A DNA stretch of 64,000 nucleotides, from contig CM035322.1 of assembly GCA_000497125.2 (NCBI GenBank), positions 1,248,001 through 1,312,000 on the forward strand, written 5' to 3'. Below the pieces are notes generated by a model. That model was given only the letters and a program-made list of their open reading frames with translations. It made no database searches and was not told where the DNA came from. Shown here in pieces: positions 11,613 to 24,201 of this stretch; the first letter of the stretch is position 1, and every line of letters starts with the position of its first letter. Source of the DNA: Spironucleus salmonicida (taxonomy: Eukaryota; Fornicata; Diplomonadida; Hexamitidae). A program made the translations under genes and the position numbers.

Positions 11613-14600
11613 TCACTTGAACAGCACACTCTTACCAATTTATCCGTTTTCGTAAAATTTAATAGCAACTATGCCATCTCCCATTTCAATTCCCCACTAA
11701 AGCCCATCGATCTCCTTAAATTTCTTATTTTTGCCAAGACCTAGATACTATAAGTTGATAGTAACCTAGCCCATATCAACTACCTCAAAAACTGCACTTT
11801 TATGCAATATCTTATACGAACTCGACATCTAAACCAAAAAATTAACTTCTTCCTGAATTTTATCCTAAATCACACTGGGAAGTTTCTTTAATTATTTCAA
11901 TTACAATATCAAATGTGCCTACTTATATAATGAAACTGGTTATAATTCATCAATACCTCTATACAATATATCAATAATTTCCTATTCGCTGCACAACTTT
12001 TGCATCACAAACGCGATTTTTATTTAGTTTTAAATAGAAAATCCTACCAAGTCCTGCATAATCAGTCCCTAAAAGTCAATCTCTCGGTCCTCTTTATCTA
12101 AGAACATCACCTAAACAAGATCTTGAATTTGCGGTTAAAACCCACCAAATAGCACAACTCCACAGTCAAAATCATCATCAAAATACCTTTAGATTGCCGT
12201 TTTCATTGCATGTTTTTCCTGTCTCAAAATGTTGTATTTTGCGTCATCAAACAATTGAATTTTGTACAATTTGAAGAAATCGACAAAGAGCTGCGCGTTG
12301 TTTTAAATTGTTTCATTTGAATTGATATTATTGGAAACAATGAATGCTTCAAGCGCAGTTTCAGGCCGGAATTCGTAGCTTACAGCAAGAAAAGGACTGA
12401 AAAACTACAAAAAACTGAGCTAGTTTAAATTGGCTTAAAATAGCAATTCAGCATATTCGAAAAGTTGGTTTATCGGTTAAGATTGTGGAATTAGTTAAAA
12501 TATCGCTTGTGGGATGTATTTTTCACATAAATCTGGTTATAATGATAATATTAGTGGAAGGGAAAGTTGCGTAAGCGATATATCAGTTGTTAACTGAGGC
12601 TAATCCTATAAAATCTTAAAAATGAAGATCTAAGTTTAAACGGAGAGGTTTTAGTAGTTTTTCTTACCTTTGTAAAATTTGATTTCTGTAAGCTAGTTTT
12701 CCGGTGGCTGGTTTGGTTCTGTCTTTTGACTTTCATCGTCGTCATCGCTCCAACCTTCTACACTTTGTTGTTATTACTCTTCTTCGTCCGATTTCCATAC
12801 ACTATCCGCCTCACTGGAACTATCCCAACCTGAAGATTTTACTGATTTGGTTAAATATTCAGAATCTCCCTAAAACATTTCTAAATTGTCGTCTTGTTAT
12901 GTATCTTTTAAATTATACTAAATGACAAGTTTCACAATATCCAATAAATTAGATTACGATTCTTATATAGTTAATAAAGCTAAAACATCAATTTTTCGTC
13001 CTTGCTTCGATAGTTTTTCAATTTCAAGTGTTACCTGTATCTATGAGACTTCCCCATCACATATCAAATTTTCTGGATGAACTAACAAAATTTTAGAAAG
13101 TTTAATTACATCTTTACTATAAATTAACTACAGCGAATCAATAGCTGACTCAGACAAGGCAGAATTTTGAGAATGATACATAGTTGATTTTATGAATTCT
13201 GGACTTAAAAGAGAACCAAATTATGTAAGAACTATATCTGGATTATAATTTGAAGAAGATAAGTGATTCTAAAGCTCTGAAGCAGAAATTTAAGCTAGTA
13301 GAAAGTTCTGATAAAGTTCGTTCTCAATATAATTATTAGATGCATACATAATAAGATTTTATAATATAATTTCTTATTTTAATGTAATAACAGTAGAAAT
13401 TGGAATTTTTTCTAGAACGGATAAAATATACGCTAATTACAAGAAAATAAGTTACTTCTTTGTATTACAGAATTCACAGAGGAAATGGAATTATAGTTTA
13501 GATGGGATAAATATTTTAGGCTTATCTTCTTAATTAAATTAAAATTATAATTTAAAAGAACTTTCAATAATACTTTTAGATTGCGCAAGCGAAAACTTCG
13601 GTATATAAAACTCAAATTATTAATTAATTTCTGATGAAAATGAATCTAAAGATTATGATATATTAAAAATACTATTACAAAATTTATAGTTTTCTAGTAT
13701 CTACTAATTAGTTTAATATTTAATGAAATTATTAAAAAGTATATATAAATTGTCATTTGATATTATTTCATCATAAGAACAAAAAATAAACTAATTCTCG
13801 TTAACATGTATTTTATTTTAACTACAAAGAAATTTGTATAATTATATATCAGTTTTACAAATGGAAAGTGATATTTCAAGTTTAAGATGATTTTAAATTG
13901 GCAATTAATAAAGAATCTCTATTAAATGTTCTTTATTTTCTATAATATTATAAATATCTAATAAAACTGTTTCAAATGAAATATCATCATAATATAGTTC
14001 ATACAATGGAAGCTAATACTCCAAATATTATAAATAAAGTTATTCTCTTGTATATTTTTCCTAAACAATCAAAATCTAAAATAACTACTACTATGTAATA
14101 AATTTCAATAAGTTTAGTATATATTTACTTTCTTTTGGTAATATATTAACATCGTTAAAAATGATGCCGAAAAACGATGAAATAATATTAAATTCTTATT
14201 AAAAGAAATGTATGAAATCTAATTTTTATAATTTTATACTTAATTCTAACAAACTTTTAATATATATTTTTGGAAAATCTACTAATTAAACAACTATTTT
14301 AAATTATTTCAGTTAATTCTATTCGATTAAAGAAATTGCCAATTCATTTAATTTGTCCTTTGAATTAATAAGACTATACGAAAATGGTATTTTACTTTCA
14401 AGAAATATTTTATGAATTTATGTACCTTGTTATATATTATCTAGCAAATTATATAGTTCCATAGATTTAGCTGACCAGTGTAATGGTGCATTTTAATAAA
14501 TATAAAAACATATATCTTTATAATTATCAAGTGACTCGCTTTATTTGAGTATATGCAATAAAATTTCGTCTAAATATAAATCTTATTTATTATTACTTAA

Positions 14601-17549
14601 TATCTAGTCAATAAAAGGTTCCCAATTAACTTATTGTAAAATTGTAAGTATATAATTTTTAGATATTTTATCAACCTACAGGTATTCACATATCAATGGT
14701 ACTAATTACTCATTTAGTGGAATTAGTAAATAGTCATCAAATTTTATGAATTATTTTTACAAAATTAAATATCTCAAATACATAATAAATTGATCTACTT
14801 TATCATAATAATATTAATCTTTTGAGTGCTATATTTCTTCAAGCAATACTATAAGTGAATACTAATATGAAATTGAGGTTTTTTATAAACATTTAGGAGA
14901 TAGTAAAGATTCAATTAACAATAATAATATATCAATTATTGTTTTATCTTATGATTTCTCTTTTGGTAATTCGAAATTATATAATGCAACTAGTTGATTA
15001 AAATATTATTAAGTAAGATTTACTTTTTTAGTAAACACAAAATTTTCAAGACAACACCATGAATCATGTAAACTTTTCTATTATCCTAATAAATTATAAA
15101 TTTGAATAATCATATTAAGAGATAATTCATTGAACAAATTATTCTGCGTATACAACAACATAAAATAGTTAAGTTGTTATTAAAGAGAAGAAACTGCTAT
15201 TGCAAGAAAATTACCAGTACTACAATAAGAAGATACTTAAAAACCAAAGATTTCTGAATCTAATTGTACATTAGGATAAATAGCTGATTAACTAAATTAT
15301 GTAAGCAGCTACTATAAATTCAATATATTAAATTAATCATATTTTTAATAATATTATTAAAAAGTTAAAAACTATTATTCATTTGATACTATTTAATTAA
15401 CAAATTCTTCTAAAGAATATCTATTTTGTGACTTAAAAAATAATGATAATAACTAAATCTAAACTAAAAACTCATCTAAAATGAGTAGATATTATGTAAT
15501 CGTTTATTTAAACTAATTTTAGATTAAGAAATTTTCTTTCTCAATGCAATTAATAATCAACTAAATAATTTAAACAATTTATTAAGATTTTTAAATATAA
15601 ATATCAAAATTTCCTATTTATCTCAATCCTTAAAATATGACAATTACTCCATCAAAATAATTAGCTTATAGGATTAATAATATACCATTTTAATTTAAAA
15701 ATAATTCGCTTGATTGTTTAAAAACTTCTGAAACTAAAAAGCAAATCTCAGGACTTTACTAAATGACGGCATTTGGCTCAATTTCATTATAAATTATTTT
15801 CTCTACCTTAATGTATTTTTTTAACACTAAATCATTGAATTTTTATTTATATTTACTAAAATTCTATAATTCTAAACTAAATATAATCTCATTAATTGGC
15901 GATATTTAATCAATAGTAATAACTTTCATATTATCATCATATAAAAAACTTACTGTAATTTAATTTAAAAAGAATAAATAGTATTCTATTGATTCCCTTG
16001 TAAAGTTAGCACTAACATCATAAACTAAATAATATGAATATTATAGCTCAGGAAATATATAGCTACTCATTTAAAATGGATTATATTAAAAATCTTCGTC
16101 TTTATTCCTGGGCTAAATCTAAATCTTAGATTACACATAATTAGTCAAAATCTGTAAATCTAGTCTAAATATCTCTTCTTAGTTTTATTAAACAATAAAA
16201 ACATTTTTATCAATGAATAAATGAAGTGGTTCGTATTAAATAGATGAATCTTATAATAAACTATTAGAAAACGAGTTTAATAAGTCTTGCCGTTTATTTA
16301 ATAACTTTTTAGATGAGTAAAAAGAATAACTTAATTGTAAATCTAAACAAATTCTATTCTAATTTACTTACTCATTAAATTCATATGTTAATGATTTCTC
16401 ACTATTAACGTTAAAATATGGTATTACCAAATTTTAGCCTACTAAGTAAGTCTTATATAAGGTGTTAACTTTAAAATCTTATACTTTTAAAATCTAAGTA
16501 TCTCCAGATACTAAAAATTAATTATCTTTTTCATTAAACTAGTATAATTAACTACATTGTAAATTTAAAATAACTTATTTTTTAAATATGTTAGTAATTA
16601 ATTAGTATTTTTTATATAATATAGAACAGTTTAACTTGTTAATACTAGCTTATTATAATGTATAAGAATTTATATCGCTTTTCATTGTTTTAATATGAAT
16701 GCAGCAGTCATTTTAATATTCATAATTAAATTACTTAAGTTATTTACTACATTATAAAACAACAACTTCACAAAATTATAATGAAGGCCTAATCTCTATT
16801 ACCATATGCTAACAAATATTTTCTAACCAAAAACTTAAATAAGCAATAACTCTATAACCTTAACCAATGTTGCTTAACAACTAACTATCTTTTTATGTTA
16901 TATTAAAAAAATTAAAATTAAATAGATTTCCTTAATCAAAATTACATAAAAGTTATCTTCTTAGTTAAACACCAGTATTACTTTCGAATGTTTACCCTGG
17001 ATACCCTGATAATATATAGAGTACACCTGAAGAACTAGATGCTATACAACTAAAAAGAGAATTCTAGGTGGTGAAACAAATTGAATGCACTTTAGATTAT
17101 AAACCATTGAAAATTAATTTTGTTGGACAATATAAAAGAGGTTTGTCTTCTAAATAAATAGTTAGGAATGAATCAGATATCACAATAATATATCCATTTT
17201 ATTCAGCCATGCTAACTTCTCCTGAACCAACTGGTCCTATATAGTTAAACTTATGAAATAAATATTCGTTATAAACTTAATAATTATTATCCAATAATTG
17301 TAGATTCTACTTATTATTCTATTATAATTAACATGTTAGTAAATCAGATAACTATTTAGTTTATTGTTAATGATCTTAGAATATAAATTTTGTCTTACTA
17401 AAAATTGGAGTATTAAGCTGTTTAATATATATTCTATAAAGATCCTCTATTTAATCTTAATCCTAAATTATAGGTAAATTAAGGTTAGAATCAGTAATTT
17501 GATAAGCTAAATCAGATAGATAAGTTACCTACTAATTTGTAGTTATCAT
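11613..17549 (-). CDS. very large protein (1978 aa), possible N-terminal propeller and helical solenoid
   Basis: A single minus-strand frame runs from ATG at 17549 to TGA at 11615-11613 with no internal TGA. The N-terminal ~200 residues look like beta-propeller blades: GPVGSGEVSMAEQNGYIIVI, then HSICFTTQNSLFSCIASSSS and GVLYILSGYPG. After that the protein is a long Leu/Gln/Ile-rich helical solenoid. Around residues 1560-1680 there is an acidic, Ser-rich, Trp-containing linker (GWDSSSEAD, EGWSDDDDES), followed by another helical block ending in WGIEMGDGIVAIKFYENGQI. A propeller followed by a solenoid is the layout of nucleoporins, coatomer-like and tethering-complex subunits, but I cannot assign a family. 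A later in-frame ATG (16685) would remove the propeller-like part. It is divergent from the next large gene, with only 67 bp between the start codons. Confidence 0.65.
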
Positions 17550-17616
17550 TTTAATTTATTGATTATATTCTATTGTAGAATATAATAAATTATATATATA
17601 ATTTTATAAAATATAA

Positions 17617-20600
17617 ATGATAAATTCTGCGTTTAATGATATGAATATAGAATCATAAAATTCTGCAGTTGAATAAACAAAATCAGATGATTATACTATA
17701 AATTCATTGTTATTAAAGAGTTTGACATAATCATAAAAAGAAAAGCTTAAAATTTCGTAATATTTTATTAAAATTTACTAATAGATAAATAATATTGAAC
17801 TAATTAAATAAGTTACTATTTAAATATTAGGAAATATTGAACTCTTAGGATCATAACTCCCAAATGCTGTTTAAATAGTTAAATAATATTTCTAGATTAC
17901 ACCAAGCATTAGACCACAAATGATTGATATTTTATCATAAAAAATAGACAGTAAAGCCACAATGCTGGTTTTACATATTATTAAATAATTAGCTGCTATA
18001 TAAGGATCTAATACTACAAAGAGTATTATTTATAGTTAAAAAATAGATAAGATTAAAAATAATAATTCTGATATTTAATAATATGTAACTAAAAATTGGG
18101 ATATATTAAAAAATTTCTATATTAAAGAGTAGTAATTTCGTTTTAAAGAAAAAATACAATTTTCTCCAGATATTTAGCCAGAAATTATGAGCATTTCACT
18201 TAGTTAAGGACTACCTTAAATGATTGAAATATCAAATGAAATGAAATCTCAAGCATATAATATGGCTATTTAGCAATTAAATCCATTCCTAGACTACTAA
18301 TTCTAGTAATAAGAAGATAGTAACCCTAAGGATTCATTAAAAATTTTAATTAATACATCTATTTCTTTATTAGAGAAAGAAGTTAAACCTATCTATATTA
18401 ATTTTTTAAATATAGTTATACTATACTATAAATAAGAAATAACAGAAAATTAACTTAATCATATTGTACATTTTCTTCTATAGTAATATGATTAATCTAA
18501 TATTATTAAGTCACTGGTAGACTGCTTACTTGTCTAATTTTTCGATGACGTATTTTATAAATTAGTATAGAATAAATTATTTGAATAATATTTTATGCGA
18601 ATAATTTAAATTCTATTTGTTGTTTACTATTAATTTGATATTCAAATTTCTTAATAGTTTGCATCGAACTATAAAAAATTCATAAGACCGATAATTGATG
18701 ATTTAATGTATTTAAATGATAGACCATTTATGATATTTAATAAAATAATGTAAACGAGCTACTATTTTTGGGAAGAATTATGTTTACAAATTTTTTAACA
18801 AACAAATTCATATTAGAAATTTAAGTTTGAATCCAGTAATAACATCATCATTTCTGATTTTTTAAATTCTCTCGTGTCAACTGATAAGAAGGTAGTAATA
18901 TTAGAATAATAACATGATGCATTACACAATCAATCATATTTGTAGATACAAAATATTAATATTGTTAAAGAGTAGTATACAGTAATACTGTAGGCAATAT
19001 AGACATAGGAAAAAGCAGTTTAAAAACTTTTAGAAAATTAGCTTTATACTTCATAATTATAAATACTAGAGTTTATATTCTATGTTATCTAGATAAATTC
19101 TCCTTTAATTAACACTTTACTGAGTATCATTATGAATTCTTCAATTCTATGCAAAATGTATGATAATATTGTGTTATTCTAGGCTAAATAAAGAGATTAT
19201 AATTCTATTTAAAAAGTACTATAGTTTTATTTTTAAAACTAATCTAATAATATTGACTAAACTATCAATCTAAATAAGTATATAGAACTTATTGAGAGAT
19301 ATTATCTTTATGGTTGGCTTATGGAGATTGAATGCCTATTCCTGTGTAAAGATATAAATAAGGATATATAAATTCATCTAATTAATTCAATATTATCTTA
19401 TATTAGTTAATAATATGATCTTAATGTATTAGAAGTAGTATTTACAAATAAAATTTAATCTTGTCAAATTCCATATATTGCTATACTCGGCCTATACATT
19501 GTGCATTATTATATATATTAAAATAAGATTAATATCAAAGATATATAAATTTATGATGTGCAAACAAAGTATCAGACAAAGCCTATCGTTACTGATTAAT
19601 ATTTTAAAATAGTGTAAATTAAAAAATTATCAAATTTTGTTAAAATAACTGCAATACTTCTAAACTCATAAACATTTACACACTAACAAGCTGAATATTA
19701 TCAATTTATACCTTATATTTTAGCGTAGATTTCATAAATTGAAGTAGAAAACGGAAACTCATTTGAAGAGCCAAAATATATAAGATCTACATCAACATAA
19801 AAATCTAAATAATTCTCAATTTACAAGTCCAAACGACCTAACTAATCATTTGTCTCACATTTTGTATAAGAATACAATTAACTTCATGAACTTAAAGATA
19901 AATTAAACTTTTTAAAAACGCTTTTAAATGAAATTTCTTAATCCCCAGATATATTCAAAATTGACTCGGAATTTTGCTAATTTTCGTTAAGGCTACTTAA
20001 GATAGAGACAAATTCTACTATTATTGAAATGTTTTTATAAATTCTTAATTTCATATTTTAAGGAAATTATTCAAATAAATAGGTATTAATAAAATCGACA
20101 ATTGATGATACTATAATTTTACTTAATAGTAGAAAGAAAAATTTAATATTTTATGCAAACCAAGTTTGTAATTCAATTATATCCTAAGAAACATAATTAT
20201 TCTAGTAAGACTTTGTTATTAAAAATAATTATTTTGCATCAGCAATAATTGCAGCTATTAAAAATACTAATTTATAGAATATAATGTTTGGATACATTGG
20301 ATAGTATGTTATTCCAAATATTGAAAGCTAAGATGCGTTTTTTTATAATGAATTTATCAAAAAAATTTATAAATTTGCGAAAGATAGCGTAAACTATAGT
20401 TAAATTGTTAATGAAATTGAGCGAATTTTCCCTTAAAGTAAAATTACCAGCAGACCTGCAACTCCAATTAAGAAAATATTAAGATCATAAATTCCAGTAT
20501 AAGTAAAATCTAGACCAGTAACTCCAGTTAAGAAAGAATTAAGAGAAAGCCAACTATTGTAAAAAACTATTGATTCATCATAAATCTAACCTGAAACTTT

Positions 20601-22095
20601 ATCATGTTCCTAATTATTTAACTAAAGACAAACAAATAATGACATATACAGTAAAAAATAACCTTCGGAACTTTGGGAGGTTTTATTTTAAAATAATTTA
20701 GCAACATAATAGACGAACTAGGAATTAATAGCTATAACTAATTAAGCAACATAAAACTTTACTCAGTTTTAACACGTACTAGATATCATAATCTTACTTA
20801 TTTAAAATAATATTACCTCAATAATAATAAAACCATTTATATAACTCTGTAAATCTATTAAAATCTCTAACTTAAATTATTCTACTTATTTGTAGTAAAT
20901 TATTTTGTAGACTCTTTTAATGGTAAACGAAAGCGAAAATGAAAGCTTAGATGAATTTATACTAAGCTATTCGAATTTTGCTGACTTATAATTTCTCATT
21001 TTCTCATTTTCATATTTTCATGAACAAAAAACTATAGAAATTTTGTTTGATATCGGAGTAAAAATAATGAAAAATGATGTCTAAATAGCTTAAGTTTTAG
21101 CATTAACAATGTTAGAAAAATAGTGTAATAAAAAATTAACTAGAGAAAATATCATATAGTAATGCAAAATAGTTTTAAATTTAGATAGATAAGATTCTTA
21201 CGACAATATATTTATAGAAAAAAGCAAGGACATTTTTAAGTTATTCAATTATTAATCTAGCTCTGAAGTAGATATGTTTAAACTATTTCCTGTACTTAAT
21301 GAGATTGATTTGTCTGTTTCAACAATTTTCAAAGATTTGAATGATTAATTGAACTTAGAATTTAATAGTTCTTAAATATAGTGCACATAAAATATTAGTG
21401 AGAATATAGATTAAAATGTAGAATGTACATAAATCTAAGTATTATAATCACTTTGCTCAGATTTATTAATAGGAAATGAATTCATTGAAAGTATTTAATA
21501 GGTTAGCTAATAGTTGACACCAATTAAATAGAATTATGATATTATTAGTTAATTAGTTTTGAAAATTTTATTAAAAGTTGTGAAATACTATAATATTTTA
21601 GAAGAAAAATATATTATTTAAATTCTTAATAATGTTGATATATACGTAGATATTAGAGACGTATAAATGGCATTTGAAATCTTAAAATTCAGTCAAAACG
21701 ATTTCCCTATTATAAATCAAATTCTAACAAAATAAATATCTAATTTAGGTCTGACTCAGCTTATCCAACCTATTATTTAATTTTCTATTTCCATATATAG
21801 TTAAGATGAAATTCAGGATATTTAATACTTAAAATAACTACTATTACTTACAAGTATGCCACCTAGAATTTTAGCTATGAAAACTAATGATTATTCAGAA
21901 ATTAAATCAATATTCCACCTAATTATTGATCAAATACCATAACTTGAAGACATTGACTTTTAAGATAAATAATATAAAATTGCAATTCATCCTCTTTCCA
22001 TTTTAAAATTTATAGTTCAAGAGTTTAAGTTTGTGTATTATTCTAACGAAGACCAGTTTGAGGATTTCTCTGATATAACAATTTGGTTAAAATGA
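17617..22095 (+). CDS. very large hypothetical protein (1492 aa to first TGA)
   Basis: Open from ATG 17617 to TGA 22093-22095. The protein is mostly helical and rich in Leu, Ile, Asn and Gln, with no membrane anchor. Around residues 945-1000 lies a basic, Pro/Thr-rich linker with two near-repeats, SRPATPIKKILRS and SRPVTPVKKELRE, which look like S/TP phosphorylation or docking sites. Downstream of the linker the helical pattern resumes. Family not recognised; HEAT-like scaffold proteins have this look. The same frame continues after this TGA for another 305 codons with one more TGA inside (see 22096-23010), so this stop may not be the true end. It shares a 67-bp divergent promoter region with the large minus-strand gene. 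Confidence 0.6.
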
Positions 22096-23010
22096 TTTTA
22101 TCATAAGTTTTACATCAGTCTTAGCAATGTTATAATTTTCATACTAATATCAAACTCTAATTCTAAATTCTATACTATTTTTTTAATTTAAAAAATATGC
22201 TATTTCGTGAAGGTTAAACAAAATTCGAGTATATTACGATTATCTTAACTTAATCGTGGAAGTGGAAACTCCTTTGATATAGATTTATAAAGCAATCGTG
22301 TGAACGAAAAATGGCTCTCTAACTGTTTTGATTTTTAAAAAACTTCAAGTATTTCAGATTAACTAAGTTATCTAAACTCATCATAGTCAGCGGAAAATAT
22401 ATTCTAAAAGTTAAACTAATCCAATAACCTTATTAAGGTAGTTTTGGATATTTGAGATGAACAAGCTAAACAGTTATTAATTGCAACAGAATTTGTTTTC
22501 GCAAGTTGTAACTATATTATCTCGTCATAGGTTGTTTCAGTCTTTGTTTAATTTTTGCAGTTAATAAGTGAAATACTTTCTAAATCTTCAAATTATTTAA
22601 CTTTTTCTGATGCATATTTAGAAAATTATTTAGTATCTTATAATATACTTAAATTTTAATAGGAAAACTTTGTCTTTTATTGCAAATTGGTAGAAGATAA
22701 AGCTAATGGTGATACTGAATAATTAATATTTGGTTAGATCGGGGTATTATACAGATTATTAGGTTTATTTTATAATTACTATGGTTTAATAACGGTACTT
22801 GAAACTTTAGGCTTCATATGTATATCTTCATCTTTGATTTCATATTCATCAGATGAACTACATTATATTTACAGTTCCTTTAGTAATTTTTAAACTTCAA
22901 TTTCGTCTTACACATCCTAAAGTTTATCACTATATGCTACTGAAAATTATTTATTTTTAAAGCTCTACTTAATATTTACAGTATTTTATGAATGCTCAGC
23001 AGATGGTTGA
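22096..23010 (+). CDS. possible continuation of the preceding gene past two in-frame TGA codons
   Basis: The frame of the 17617 gene stays open from 22096 to TGA 23008-23010, broken only by TGA 22453-22455. The stretch reads like coding sequence of the same style (SQLSYLNSSQSAENIFQKL, LIFGQIGVLYRLLGLFYNYY, YCKLVEDKANGD). It has no in-frame ATG of its own near its start, so it is unlikely to be an independent gene. Both TGA codons sit where Trp would fit (TIWLK-TGA-FYHK and VVLDI-TGA-DEQAK). Possibilities are nonsense mutations in a decaying gene, read-through, Trp or Sec decoding, or base errors. The 155-bp gap to the next gene's stop suggests 23010 is the natural end. Confidence 0.4.
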
Positions 23011-23164
23011 ATCTCTAAACTCTGCATAATGTCATATATAACTCCATCCATTATATTATCTTTGTTATATTATATTAATATATAAATTCTACTACAATCA
23101 AATGTTCATTTAAAAACATACGATATAAAGAATTATTATGAGCCTAATCTACCAAATCCATCCC

Positions 23165-24040
23165 TCACTTCTTCTTCGTATTCTTAGTCTCAAGCTCCTG
23201 CAGTACCCTCGTTTTCACTTTATCCAGCTCATTTTGAGCTGCAATTTTGATCGCCTCAGCCATCTTGTCCACGTCAATCTCGCTCTCCTTGTCTGTATTT
23301 TAGGTCTCCTCCATCTTAACTTCTGTAATAATCTCCTTAATCTGCTCGTCAGCTTTCTCGTCTGCTGTTGGAGGTGCTGGTTTGAACCACTGTACTGCCT
23401 AGCTCAAAGGCTGCAAAGTTACGTTGTACTCATACTTCGCCTTCTCTAATTTAGTAGTTAAATCAGGCTTTTAAGCACCGCTTTTGCTTCCTGGCCGGCT
23501 GCCACCTTTCGTTGCTTTGGGTTCCTCAGCTCCGCCCAAAACGACGCCAAGTTGTCTTATGCTTTAAATAGAAACTATCTCGTTGATTTGTCTAGATTTT
23601 ATACTCAAAATCGGTTGTGGAGAGAATAAAAAACGCCAGAAAGAGCCGGTTTGGCAGTAGAATTCGTCCAAAAATTCAGCGCAAATCAGAGACTGAGAAT
23701 ACTCCAAAGGTGCAGTATAGAAGGTCGGAATTTCAAGTGAAAACTGTAGGAGACGGTTCCTGGCAGTAGCATACAGATCTGCCTGCGAGGACGAAATATT
23801 CTCGGAGTGTAGGTCAACCAGGGCAGTAAAAAGCGCACAGGATGCAAAATCTGATGAAAGGCGCGATGTGGCGAACACCAAAAAATTGTTTAGTAGTTCG
23901 CAAATTGCTTCGTGCTGAGGAGAAGGTTTTTATGCATTAAAAAAGAGTTTTGCAAACTAATCCGCGGTTTCTGGGTTATTAACTAGCTCTAGATATTCTT
24001 CTGGTTAGATATAAAGGTTTTAGGGGACTGAAGTATTCAT
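23165..24040 (-). CDS. hypothetical protein with basic, coiled C-terminus, 291 aa
   Basis: Minus-strand frame from ATG at 24040 to TGA at 23167-23165. The first ~155 residues look like a compact helical domain (YLELVNNPETADQFAKLFF, LLQFSLEIPTFYTAPLEYSQ). A Gly/Ser/Lys-rich linker follows (KATKGGSRPGSKSGAQ), then a charged helical tail predicted to coil (KMAEAIKIAAQNELDKVKTR) ending in Lys-rich TKNTKKK. It resembles flagellar or cytoskeletal adaptor proteins in general shape, but I cannot name a family. The GC content is clearly higher than in the flanking large genes and there are few TAR codons, with CAG or CAA used instead. Confidence 0.7.
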
Positions 24041-24201
24041 GCGGACGAAATTAGGAATGAATATATTATGTAAAAAAGTATATAATAATAGTATAATATA
24101 TTGAACTTGAACTTATTATTATATACAAATAAAAATATATCAGTTTATGGTGAAATTGTATATTTTATATCTTTGTTATATAATTAACAAATTGTTTGAA
24201 A

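Noticed and set aside
16867-17256. Plus-strand 129-codon frame (MLLNNQLSFYVILKK...) with a GYPDN motif
   Set aside because: It lies fully inside the larger minus-strand frame 11613-17549, whose propeller-like reading (SSGVLYILSGYPG) at the same place is better and continues for thousands of bases.
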